Positions 26,819 through 35,044 of a stretch of 64,000 nucleotides of DNA are shown here, in pieces; within the stretch, counting starts at the first letter, position 1; every line of letters begins with the position of its first letter. Both the position numbers and the translations under genes were made by a program. A model generated the notes under the pieces. That model had not been told where the DNA came from. It did no database searches and worked only from the letters and a program-made list of their open reading frames with translations. The DNA lies in contig JAFGEQ010000012.1 in the NCBI GenBank assembly GCA_016931515.1, positions 124,001-188,000 of the forward strand, read 5' to 3'. This DNA comes from a candidate division CSSED10-310 bacterium. GTDB lineage: Bacteria; CSSED10-310.

Positions 26819-26827
26819 TGGTATAAC
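26819..26827 (+). promoter_or_regulatory. Possible extended -10 promoter of the CCA-adding enzyme gene
   Basis: TGGTATAAC fits an extended -10 (TGn plus TATAAC, five of six). No good -35 is present at 17 bases, which is tolerated by extended -10 promoters. Confidence 0.4.
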
Positions 26828-26904
26828 GCCGTGGAATTCGCCGGCTGACCGGTGTTAAAACGGCGAATCCTGATGAAGGCCGAACCAGAGACGATGAGAC
26901 CCCA

Positions 26905-28392
26905 ATGATGAGTTATCATGATCTGCATATGATACAGAGTGCATCACCACCGATACTTCCAGCAACCGTGCTGGATCTGATTCACTCCCTTGCAAGTGCC
27001 GGCGGCAGACCGCTGCTTGTGGGGGGATGGGTTCGGGACCGCCTGTTGGGGCTCGATTCGAAAGACCTCGATATCGAAGTTTTCGGGCTTCCGATCAACA
27101 AGCTTCAAAAGATCTGCCGGAATCATGGGCGATTGATGATGGTTGGCGCTGCGTTCGCCGTGTTAAAGCTGACATTATCCGACGGCCTCACGATCGACAT
27201 CTCCATTCCACGCCGCGAAACCGTGACAGGATTGGGTCATAAAGAATTTGCTGTTCACGCAGATCCCTTCATGAGCATCAAAGATGCGGCGAATCGCCGG
27301 GACTTGACGATCAACGCTATCAGCATGGATCCACTGACCGGGGAGTTTTTGGATCCTGTCAACGGCATTGGAGATCTCCATCAGAAAGTGATTCGTCATA
27401 TAGGACCCAGGTTTGCTGAGGATCCGCTCCGGGTTCTTCGCGTCTACCAATTCGAAGCACGATTCGGTTTCGATGTCGTACCGGAAACACGACATGTCTG
27501 CAGGGAAATCGCCGAAAGCGGATTACTGACAACCCTGCCCAAGGAGCGAATTGAAGAGGAGCTGCGAAAGCTGTTCCTCCGGGGTCTGCCGGAGATGATT
27601 CTGAAGACACTTCACCACATGTGGGAAGATGGCGTTGTTAAAACTCTTTTCCCGGAACTCGCAGAATTGGAGCATGTCCCTCAAGATCCGAAATACCACT
27701 CCGAGGGCGATGTTCTTGAACACACATTCCGTACTGTCTCCGAAGCCGTGAAAATCTCTGTACGGGATGGTTTGGAACCTGAAGAAGCATGGCATTTATC
27801 TATTGCAGCATTACTCCATGATATAGGAAAAAAGAGCGCTACATCCATTCATGATGATGGCAGAATCACGGCATACGGTCATGATGAAGCCGGTATGCAG
27901 CCGGCGGAAAACCTGTTAACACGGATAACTGCAAATACACGAACCCGGGATATCACCCTCCGCCTGGTCAGGAATCATATGAGACCGCTGCAACTTGCAA
28001 CAGCCGACAAAGTCAGTGACAGCGCCATCCGCCGCCTGGCTCTGGCCCTGTCACCGTCGTCCATCGACATGCTCTGCAGGCTGGTCGAAGCCGATACGAT
28101 GGCCAGTATCAGGGGGGATGGAAAAAGTCACGAAAACGCCCATGTCTTTCTAAGCGAACGGGCCAGGCACATTGGCGTTAGAAATTCAGCTCCTGAACCT
28201 TTCATTCATGGGCGTGATCTGATGGAACTGGCGGCACAGGGCTTGATTTCAGACCGGTTTTTGAAGGGCGGACCCCATTTTTCAAAAGTTTTGAATCAAG
28301 TTTATCAGAGCCAGCTGGACGGCTTATTTGAGAACCGATCAGGAGCATTGCAATATCTGAAGTCAATCGACCTGGATGCGTTGACCGGTTGA
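26905..28392 (+). CDS. cca: CCA tRNA nucleotidyltransferase with HD domain
   Basis: Adds or repairs the 3'-CCA of tRNAs. 495 residues. The class II polymerase head has GGWVRDRLLG at residues 40-49 and the metal-binding DLD at residues 54-56. It is followed by RRDLTINAIS and the EDPLRVLRVYQFEARFGF block. The C-terminal half has an HD phosphohydrolase motif (LLHDIGKK, His-Asp at about 305-306) and a GHDEAG second metal ligand. The HD domain gives 2'-phosphatase or phosphodiesterase activity in related enzymes. Two or three alternative ATGs occur in the first ten codons. Confidence 0.92.
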   Translation: MMSYHDLHMIQSASPPILPATVLDLIHSLASAGGRPLLVGGWVRDRLLGLDSKDLDIEVFGLPINKLQKICRNHGRLMMVGAAFAVLKLTLSDGLTIDISIPRRETVTGLGHKEFAVHADPFMSIKDAANRRDLTINAISMDPLTGEFLDPVNGIGDLHQKVIRHIGPRFAEDPLRVLRVYQFEARFGFDVVPETRHVCREIAESGLLTTLPKERIEEELRKLFLRGLPEMILKTLHHMWEDGVVKTLFPELAELEHVPQDPKYHSEGDVLEHTFRTVSEAVKISVRDGLEPEEAWHLSIAALLHDIGKKSATSIHDDGRITAYGHDEAGMQPAENLLTRITANTRTRDITLRLVRNHMRPLQLATADKVSDSAIRRLALALSPSSIDMLCRLVEADTMASIRGDGKSHENAHVFLSERARHIGVRNSAPEPFIHGRDLMELAAQGLISDRFLKGGPHFSKVLNQVYQSQLDGLFENRSGALQYLKSIDLDALTG

Positions 28393-28431
28393 CGCCAGAT
28401 TGCCGGTATGGAGTATGGTTGCTTGATCGCA

Positions 28432-28461
28432 TTGACTTTAGACGCCAATAATTTTTAATAT
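28432..28461 (+). promoter_or_regulatory. Possible promoter for the small lipoprotein / FmdE pair
   Basis: TTGACT, an 18-base spacer, then TAATAT, about 45 bases upstream of the lipoprotein ATG. Confidence 0.4.
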
Positions 28462-28502
28462 GATGCATTCGGATATATCATTCCGAATCCGGAGGACCGA
28501 GT

Positions 28503-28664
28503 ATGGCAATGAATCATCTGGGTATCAAGGTTCGATTATGGCTTGTATTGCCGGCTTTGGCGTTGTTGGCCGTTCTGCTGCTGGCAGGATGCTCGATCGC
28601 ATGTTCGAATGATCCCCGCCCGTCGTCGAATAAAACCATGATTCACTTCTCTTCCTTAATATGA
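28503..28664 (+). CDS. Very small (53-residue) lipoprotein
   Basis: A short gene with a strong ribosome site (GGAGG at 28491-28495, seven-base spacer) encoding a basic N-terminus, a hydrophobic core and the lipobox LLAGC at about residues 26-30. The mature peptide would be only about 24 residues (CSIACSNDPRPSSNK and a short tail) attached to membrane lipid. It ends in ATGA overlapping the start codon of the FmdE gene, so the two are translationally coupled. I do not recognise a homolog. The RBS, lipobox and coupling argue that it is real. Confidence 0.62.
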   Translation: MAMNHLGIKVRLWLVLPALALLAVLLLAGCSIACSNDPRPSSNKTMIHFSSLI

Positions 28665-29191
28665 ACAGCCGAACATTACAATTCGACGATGTCGTCCGAT
28701 TTCATGGTCATGCGTGTCCGGGACTTGCTGTTGGTTACCGTATGGCATCTGCAGCAATACATGCTCTGGGCATCGATACCCGATCCGGCGATGAGGAGCT
28801 GGTTGCTATTGTGGAGAACGATGCCTGTGGTGTTGATGCGATCCAATTCATGACGGGATGCACATTCGGCAAAGGCAATCTGATCTTTCATGATTTTGGA
28901 AAAATGGCCTGTACGCTGATCCGGCGAAACAACGGAAAAGCTGTCAGAATCAGGATTCGAAATGATCTGCCCGAACTCGAGATGTCTCGAGATCAACGGG
29001 TTCGATGGCTGCTTGAGATCCCAGACTCTGATTTGCTTGAGTGTGAAGATGTCCAGATCGAAATTCCATCGAAAGCTCATCGCATTCCATCGATTCGTTG
29101 CGCAATTTGTGGTGAAAAAACGATGGAGACCCGGATAGTCGCAAATCCGAAGGGTCCCCTCTGCATACCGTGCAGTCGAATGGCGGATTAA
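28661..29191 (+). CDS. FmdE-family protein with C-terminal zinc ribbon
   Basis: 176 residues. The N-terminal FmdE domain has FHGHACPGLAVGYR (residues about 13-26), ENDACGVDAIQ and GCTFGKGN, the conserved Cys/His set of this family. The C-terminal 35 residues hold CAICG and CIPC knuckles of a treble-clef zinc ribbon. The family is named for a protein that co-purifies with molybdenum formylmethanofuran dehydrogenase, but most bacterial members stand alone and are thought to concern metal or molybdopterin handling. No formylmethanofuran dehydrogenase gene is in the window. It is coupled to the small lipoprotein upstream. Confidence 0.88.
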   Translation: MNSRTLQFDDVVRFHGHACPGLAVGYRMASAAIHALGIDTRSGDEELVAIVENDACGVDAIQFMTGCTFGKGNLIFHDFGKMACTLIRRNNGKAVRIRIRNDLPELEMSRDQRVRWLLEIPDSDLLECEDVQIEIPSKAHRIPSIRCAICGEKTMETRIVANPKGPLCIPCSRMAD

Positions 29192-29279
29192 TAATTCCAA
29201 TTGACTCAGTATTAGAGTCTAAGATGAGAATCAGCCGATTGACAGGATCGCGTTTTTCGCCATTCTTTCGCCTTTTTGC

Positions 29280-29309
29280 TTGACATTCTCCATCCAGAAT
29301 CTGTATGGT
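29280..29309 (+). promoter_or_regulatory. Possible sigma-70 promoter of uvrA
   Basis: TTGACA (perfect -35), an 18-base spacer, then TATGGT. It lies about 50 bases upstream of the uvrA start. I see no LexA-type palindrome overlapping it. Confidence 0.5.
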
Positions 29310-29359
29310 GAGGTGAGTCAGTTCCGGGACTTATCTTTTACTGATTTCAGGCAGACATC

Positions 29360-32179
29360 ATGGAAAACAAAATCGTCATTCAGGGAGCCAGTGAACATAA
29401 TCTTCGTCATATCGACCTGGAGATTCCAAGAAACAAACTGATCGTTATCACAGGTGTATCCGGTTCAGGAAAGTCATCTCTGGCATTTGACACACTGTAT
29501 GCGGAAGGCCAGCGCCGTTATGTAGAGTCTTTGTCGTCGTACGCACGCCAGTTCCTTGGACAGATGGAAAAACCGCAGGTCGATTATATCGCCGGGTTGT
29601 CACCGGCCATTTCGATCGAACAGAAGTCAGCCTCCCACAATCCCAGATCAACGGTTGGCACTGTCACGGAAGTATATGACTATTTCCGGGTTCTCTTTGC
29701 ACGAAACGGTGTGCAGCACTGTCCGGACTGCGGGGATCCAATCACATCACAATCAGCGCAGCAAATGGTGGAGCAGATATTGGAGATGCCGGAGGGAACG
29801 CGCTTAATGGTTGCGGCTCTGATGGTTCAGAACCGCAAGGGAGAGCATCGCGACATTTTTGATCGGGCCAGAAGTGAAGGGTTTGTTCGAGTCAGAGTCA
29901 ACGGAACCATTTATGATCTGGACGATGTACCCGGATTGGATAAACAGAAAAAGCATTCAATCGATATCATCGTCGATCGGTTGGAAATTGTTCCCGATAT
30001 ACGCAGTCGCTTGACGGACTCGGTTGAAATTGCTCTAAAAATCGCAGACGGGATGCTGAAAATAATTTCAACGACAGATGATAGTGAGTTACTTTTCAGT
30101 GAGCACTCCGCCTGTATAAAATGTGGAAAGAGTTTTCCTCCTCTGGCACCCCAGAGATTCTCCTTTAATTCACCTCTCGGGATGTGCCCTCGATGCAGCG
30201 GCCTGGGTACTATTATGGATACGGATCCGGACATGGTCATCCGGGACCCTGATATGACATTGGGGCAGGGCGCATTGAAATTTTTGGGGGTTCTGAATGA
30301 TAACCCGACAGGGTGGAGTTCGAGACGGATTGAGAAAGTGGGGGAGAAGCTGGGATTTTCTTTAGATACGCCGTGGAAAATGCTCTCGAAGAAAGCCCAG
30401 GAAGCCTTGTTATATGGAATTCCGCCGCGGCACATGGAGGATCGTTCGGATTTTCTGAATCACCGGGGTTGGATCGGTGTGTTGAACGATATCAGGCGAT
30501 TATTTCTTCAGACGAAAAGTGAAGGGATGCGCCGCTGGTACAGCCAGTTCTTCCGGCACGTGCCGTGTCCGGTTTGTAATGGCAGCCGATTGAACGAAGC
30601 TGCCAGGGCAGTGCGATTCCATGGCCTGACGATTTCACAGGTATGCGCTTTTTCTGTCAGTGAAATTCTTGAATGGATCGAGACGCTTGAGCTTACGACC
30701 ACGGAGAAAGCGGTTGCGGGCGAACTGTTGAAGGAAATAGGCGCTCGATTGGGATTTCTACGCGATGTGGGTCTCCACTACCTGACACTCCATCGCTCTG
30801 CACCCACTCTCTCTGGAGGCGAAGCCCAGAGAATACGATTGGCCTCCCAGATCGGGAGCGGACTGGTTGGTGTCCTGTATATCCTGGACGAACCGTCTAT
30901 AGGATTACACTCCCGCGACACATCGAGATTGCTGGGAACATTGAAACGTCTCCGGGATCTTGGCAATACGGTGATCGTTGTTGAACACGATCCCGAGACA
31001 ATTCGAGCGGCGGATTTTATTGTTGACATGGGACCCGGTGCGGGCCATCAGGGTGGTGAAGTGATTGCGGTGGGAACGCCGGAGGAAATTTCAGCCAACG
31101 AAAAATCGCTGACAGGTGCTTATTTAAGTAAGAAGCTGATTATACCGAACCCTGTTCACCGGCGGGGAATAGAGAACGGGTTCATTGAAGTTCGCGGGGC
31201 TCGGGAGCACAATCTGAAGAGTATCAATGTGAAATTCCCTTTATCGCGTTTTATCTGTGTTACCGGTGTTTCCGGATCCGGGAAAAGCACACTGGTGAAT
31301 CAGATTCTATATCCTGCATTGAACAATACAATCAACCGAAGCCGTCAGAATGTCGGGGCTTATGGCAGCATACACGGCGTTCGACAGATAGACCGGTTGA
31401 TCGAGATTGACCAGAAGCCCATCGGAAGAACACCCAGATCCAATCCTGCGACCTATACCGGCGTATTCACTCATATCAGAAATGTGTTTTCCGTCTTGCC
31501 GGAATCGAAGATAAGAGGATATCAACCCGGGCGATTCAGTTTCAATGTGAAGGGAGGTCGTTGCGAGGCTTGTCAGGGAGATGGGTTGAAACGCATTGAA
31601 ATGCATTTTTTGGCTGATGTATTTGTGCCGTGCGAAGTATGTAAGGCAAAACGTTTCAACCTTGAAACGCTGGAAGTCCGCTATAAAGGTGTCAACATAG
31701 CCGATGTCCTTGACTTGGAAGTCCGGGAAGCCATGGATTTGTTCAGAAATCATCCTCCGATCAGCCGTATTTTGCAGACCTTGTCCGATGTTGGATTGGA
31801 CTATATCAAGCTGGGGCAACCCGCCCCGACTCTATCCGGAGGAGAAGCACAGCGCGTAAAACTATCCAGGGAACTGGCCAAAACCGAAACGGGAAAAACT
31901 CTGTATATCCTCGATGAACCGACAACGGGTCTTCATTCTCATGATATCCGGAAACTCCTTACAGTCATGCATCGTCTGGTTGATATGAAGAACACACTGG
32001 TCGTAATCGAACATAATATGGATGTAATCAAGAATGCCGATTATATAATTGATTTAGGTCCCGAGGGTGGTGATGCCGGCGGGTGGATCGTAGCAACCGG
32101 AACTCCCGAGGATATCATCGCCAATCCCGATTCGCACACGGGAAGATATTTACAATTGTTTCTGAACGGCGAACGTTAA
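29360..32179 (+). CDS. uvrA: Excinuclease ABC subunit A
   Basis: DNA-damage recognition ATPase of nucleotide excision repair. 939 residues, the normal length. It has two ABC modules: Walker A GVSGSGKSSLAF near residue 33 and GVSGSGKSTLVNQ near 636, each with an LSGGEAQR signature. Zinc-binding Cys sets are present at CPDCGDP, at CIKCG...MCPRC, and at CEACQGDG...CEVCKAKR. The YVESLSSYARQFLGQM block is diagnostic. uvrB and uvrC are not in the window. A PNPOx-fold gene follows 24 bases later. Confidence 0.98.
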   Translation: MENKIVIQGASEHNLRHIDLEIPRNKLIVITGVSGSGKSSLAFDTLYAEGQRRYVESLSSYARQFLGQMEKPQVDYIAGLSPAISIEQKSASHNPRSTVGTVTEVYDYFRVLFARNGVQHCPDCGDPITSQSAQQMVEQILEMPEGTRLMVAALMVQNRKGEHRDIFDRARSEGFVRVRVNGTIYDLDDVPGLDKQKKHSIDIIVDRLEIVPDIRSRLTDSVEIALKIADGMLKIISTTDDSELLFSEHSACIKCGKSFPPLAPQRFSFNSPLGMCPRCSGLGTIMDTDPDMVIRDPDMTLGQGALKFLGVLNDNPTGWSSRRIEKVGEKLGFSLDTPWKMLSKKAQEALLYGIPPRHMEDRSDFLNHRGWIGVLNDIRRLFLQTKSEGMRRWYSQFFRHVPCPVCNGSRLNEAARAVRFHGLTISQVCAFSVSEILEWIETLELTTTEKAVAGELLKEIGARLGFLRDVGLHYLTLHRSAPTLSGGEAQRIRLASQIGSGLVGVLYILDEPSIGLHSRDTSRLLGTLKRLRDLGNTVIVVEHDPETIRAADFIVDMGPGAGHQGGEVIAVGTPEEISANEKSLTGAYLSKKLIIPNPVHRRGIENGFIEVRGAREHNLKSINVKFPLSRFICVTGVSGSGKSTLVNQILYPALNNTINRSRQNVGAYGSIHGVRQIDRLIEIDQKPIGRTPRSNPATYTGVFTHIRNVFSVLPESKIRGYQPGRFSFNVKGGRCEACQGDGLKRIEMHFLADVFVPCEVCKAKRFNLETLEVRYKGVNIADVLDLEVREAMDLFRNHPPISRILQTLSDVGLDYIKLGQPAPTLSGGEAQRVKLSRELAKTETGKTLYILDEPTTGLHSHDIRKLLTVMHRLVDMKNTLVVIEHNMDVIKNADYIIDLGPEGGDAGGWIVATGTPEDIIANPDSHTGRYLQLFLNGER

Positions 32180-32203
32180 ATCAAGTTCTATGGAGGGTCA
32201 GTC

Positions 32204-32620
32204 ATGACGGAATTGAATCAAAAAATCATCAGTGTTGTTCAAAATAATCCATTGGGTGTGTTAGCCACCGTAACGGATGAGGGAAAACCGATGGGGCGTT
32301 ACCTGATGTTCAGCATCGACGAGACAATGACGATATTCGCCATAACCGGCTTTTCATCCCGAAAAGTCGCTCAGTTGAAGAATAACCCGAATGCGCATGT
32401 CACGCTTGGCTATCACATAACTGACAGCATGAGCCCGTGGATCGGGTATTCGGGTCACGCGTCGATACTGACTGATGCCCAAAATCGTCGTAAGTTTTGG
32501 AAAGACGACTTCAAGCGTTACTTTAAGGATCAAGATGATCCTGAATATTGCATTATTCGTATTACACCGGATTGGATTGAATATTGGGCGGGGTGGAAAC
32601 CTGAGATCTGGAAGCCTTAA
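32204..32620 (+). CDS. Pyridoxamine 5'-phosphate oxidase-fold flavin protein
   Basis: 138 residues matching the split-barrel PNPOx-like family (general stress protein 26-like). It has LGVLATVTDEGKPMGRYLMF at the N-terminus, FSSRKVAQLKNNPNAHVTLGY in the middle and a C-terminal RITPDWIEYWAG strand. Such proteins bind FMN, F420 or heme; the substrate cannot be told from sequence. GGAGGG lies upstream and it probably shares the uvrA transcript. It is convergent with the FtsA-like gene. Confidence 0.82.
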   Translation: MTELNQKIISVVQNNPLGVLATVTDEGKPMGRYLMFSIDETMTIFAITGFSSRKVAQLKNNPNAHVTLGYHITDSMSPWIGYSGHASILTDAQNRRKFWKDDFKRYFKDQDDPEYCIIRITPDWIEYWAGWKPEIWKP

Positions 32621-32642
32621 GTTCTTGTATCCGTGTATCGGT

Positions 32643-33896
32643 TTATTTGTCGGGTTCGCCTTCCGGATCCGTTCGCACCCTGGATCTGGGAAACATCCGT
32701 TTTAAGAAGCCCGATGTGGATGTGACAACGCGTGATGTCATATCACGAGGAACCTGGACGGGGAACACTTTTTCTGAGGCCTCTTTGGCCATTCCGATAA
32801 TTGGCGCCCACCCGGGTTCGTATTCCTGATTTCCCCATGGAAGCATAGGGTATTCCACTCGGGTATGAACGCCGAAAATCCCCATCGCAGAATATGTTAT
32901 TCCTCTTGTCATCGCGCCACCGCCTGTCAGAAACACTCCACCCGGAAGATGCCCTCTGCAGATAGTGTTCTTCAATTGGTCTCGAACAAGGCTGAAAAGA
33001 TCCTCGATGACGGTGCTCATAATAATCGCGAGTTGACGCCGGGTGATCGGGGATGGATTTCCGAAAAGGTTGGGTATATTCAACGGGCCATCCTGATTGC
33101 CCTCGATATCATGGGCAATGCCGGATGATTTCATCACTTTTTCAGCATTCTCCACTGATAGAGAGACACCCATGGCAACGTCTCGGATAACACGCTGCCA
33201 GCCGTCGTTTATCGAGCCGGTTATGAACGGCTGACCTTCCTGAAAGACAATATAATCAACCGTCGAGTGGCCCAGATGAATCACCAGGCAACCAAGATTG
33301 ATCTCCTCAGCATGGCTGACAGCCAGAGAGGCTGTGTAACCGTTGAAAAGAAAGCGGCTGGGGAGAATCCCGGCATCCTTGAGTGCGGCACGGAGATTAT
33401 TAACAATATCTTTTCTGGAGAAGATAAGATGATAGCGTGACAACAAGTTAGTCCCGAGCAGTCCGCTTGCAGAGCTCATGCGAACGCCATCCAGCGATGA
33501 GAATTGCTGAAAAGAATGTAGCAGCTGATAGTCGGACGGGATACCGATTTCAGCTTTCTTCATCATGTGTTTCTCCAGTCTGGCTGTCACTGGAACATTA
33601 TGCCGGAGCTTGGATTCTTCTGTCACATTATCACTCCGGATGTGCTGGCCTGAATGCCCGATCCAGATTTCTCCAAACGACTCGATACCTGATTCCCGGC
33701 GCAGATTTTCAAACGCTTTGCGCATTGCAGCGGAAAACTCCTGTCGGGAGCTCACCGTGCCGTTGTTGATACCGGCTGATTCGTAACTCTTGATAAAAAC
33801 GAGTTCAGGTGCTCCATCCTGGTGAAAATCCAGGATACCGGTTCGGATGTATCGGAATCCGGGATCAATGAATAACAGTTTACCTTTGATTCTCAT
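32643..33896 (-). CDS. FtsA-like actin-family protein with altered nucleotide-binding motifs
   Basis: 417 residues. The FtsA architecture is clear: a 1C-type domain (LLHSFQQFSSLDGVRMSS, about residues 125-142), a VHLI-like strand followed by DIVNNLRAALKDAGI, the adenosine motif FLTGGGAMTRGI near residue 315-325, and a basic/hydrophobic C-terminal segment (SGFLKRMFPR) that could be a membrane-targeting helix. The phosphate loops differ from canonical FtsA. Loop 1 reads IDPGFRYIRTG. Loop 2 reads VIHLGHSTVDY, where the usual Asp and GGGT are replaced by His207 and GHST. ATP hydrolysis may therefore be lost. FtsA normally tethers FtsZ to the membrane. Last gene of the divisome operon. Confidence 0.78.
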   Translation of the reverse strand: MRIKGKLLFIDPGFRYIRTGILDFHQDGAPELVFIKSYESAGINNGTVSSRQEFSAAMRKAFENLRRESGIESFGEIWIGHSGQHIRSDNVTEESKLRHNVPVTARLEKHMMKKAEIGIPSDYQLLHSFQQFSSLDGVRMSSASGLLGTNLLSRYHLIFSRKDIVNNLRAALKDAGILPSRFLFNGYTASLAVSHAEEINLGCLVIHLGHSTVDYIVFQEGQPFITGSINDGWQRVIRDVAMGVSLSVENAEKVMKSSGIAHDIEGNQDGPLNIPNLFGNPSPITRRQLAIIMSTVIEDLFSLVRDQLKNTICRGHLPGGVFLTGGGAMTRGITYSAMGIFGVHTRVEYPMLPWGNQEYEPGWAPIIGMAKEASEKVFPVQVPRDMTSRVVTSTSGFLKRMFPRSRVRTDPEGEPDK

Positions 33897-33911
33897 GTCT
33901 AAATTCCTTTT

Positions 33912-35042
33912 TCAGATGATCATTTGACGTTGAGAAGACACATTGATGAGAATTCCTATAGCTGCCATCGAGATGACCATGGAGGAGCCGCCGTATGACA
34001 GGAATGGCAGGGTGACTCCGGTGTTCGGGAGAATTCCCAGGCAGACGCCGATATTAAGAAACGCCTGGGCACCGAAATAGCAGGTTATTCCACGGGCGAG
34101 GAACGCCCCGAACCGGTCTTTTGCCGCCCGAGCAGTCAGCTCACCCATCCAGATCAATCCAAGGAACAGGGCTACGATTCCAATTCCCATAAGAAAACCG
34201 CCTTCCTCGACTAATACCGTAAAAATCGAGTCTGTATGGCTTGCCGGCAGGAAGGAGCGCTTCACCAGACCGTTACCGAATCCGGTACCCCAAAAACCGC
34301 CATTCCCCATTGCCATTCGCATATGATAATCGTGAAAGCTGAGTTGTGATGGTGAGGAAAAGGGGTTGAGGTTAACAAGAAAATTGGTAAATCGCACCAT
34401 TACGTAGGGATAGATGAATGGCACGATTACAACAACAGGGATCACCGGGATTGCGGGGATTGCAAGATGGAGAAACGGGAAACCGGTGGATAACAGCATA
34501 TAACCGGTAATGATTGTCATGATCAGAGCCGTGCCGAAGTCAGGTTGCGCTGCAGTAGGACCGATCAGGGAGATGCATCCGATTAAGATTGGGAGTGAAT
34601 CTGCGAAAAAGCGCATCGAATCGATTCTGTCGAACGCCATTGAACAGGAGATATATAGAATCAGCACGAGTTTACCCAGTTCGGATGGTTGGATATTGAA
34701 GAAGGGGAATGCCAGCCAGGACTGGTTCCCGAAAAGCAGAACGGCAACGAGGAGGAGAATGGTGCCGAAGTAGGGCAACTGGGTTTTGAAGCGGAAGTAG
34801 GAGTAATCGACCAGCGCCAGAAGGACGAGAAAAATGAACCCGATCCCTACATGGATTAACTGATGATGAAAATAATAATATGGATCAGGATGGAGATGGC
34901 GTCCGGAGGTGAAGATCCCGAGAAGACCGATGCCTGTTAACGCCATTACAATCAGGGCTATAAATGGATTGCTGCTTTTAAAGACGACAGCCGCATGCCT
35001 GGTGAGACTGATCGGACTCCACATGTGTAACGTGCTGTTCAT
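33912..35042 (-). CDS. ftsW: SEDS-family peptidoglycan glycosyltransferase, FtsW-like
   Basis: 376 residues with about ten membrane helices. SEDS landmarks are QPDFGTALIM (catalytic-Asp region), FGAQAFLNIGVCLGILPNTGVTLPFLSYGGSSM near the C-terminus (cited here in overlapping parts) and GNGGFWGTGFGNG in the large external loop. FtsW polymerises glycan strands at the division site together with a class B PBP. RodA is the close relative, but the position directly after ftsI and before an ftsA-like gene favours FtsW. It starts two bases after the ftsI stop. Confidence 0.92.
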   Translation of the reverse strand: MNSTLHMWSPISLTRHAAVVFKSSNPFIALIVMALTGIGLLGIFTSGRHLHPDPYYYFHHQLIHVGIGFIFLVLLALVDYSYFRFKTQLPYFGTILLLVAVLLFGNQSWLAFPFFNIQPSELGKLVLILYISCSMAFDRIDSMRFFADSLPILIGCISLIGPTAAQPDFGTALIMTIITGYMLLSTGFPFLHLAIPAIPVIPVVVIVPFIYPYVMVRFTNFLVNLNPFSSPSQLSFHDYHMRMAMGNGGFWGTGFGNGLVKRSFLPASHTDSIFTVLVEEGGFLMGIGIVALFLGLIWMGELTARAAKDRFGAFLARGITCYFGAQAFLNIGVCLGILPNTGVTLPFLSYGGSSMVISMAAIGILINVSSQRQMII

Positions 35043-35044
35043 AC

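Noticed and set aside
29192-29359. LexA/SOS box upstream of uvrA
   Set aside because: No CTGT-N8-ACAG or GAAC-N4-GTTC palindrome was found. Only a normal promoter-like pair is visible; a lineage-specific SOS box cannot be excluded.
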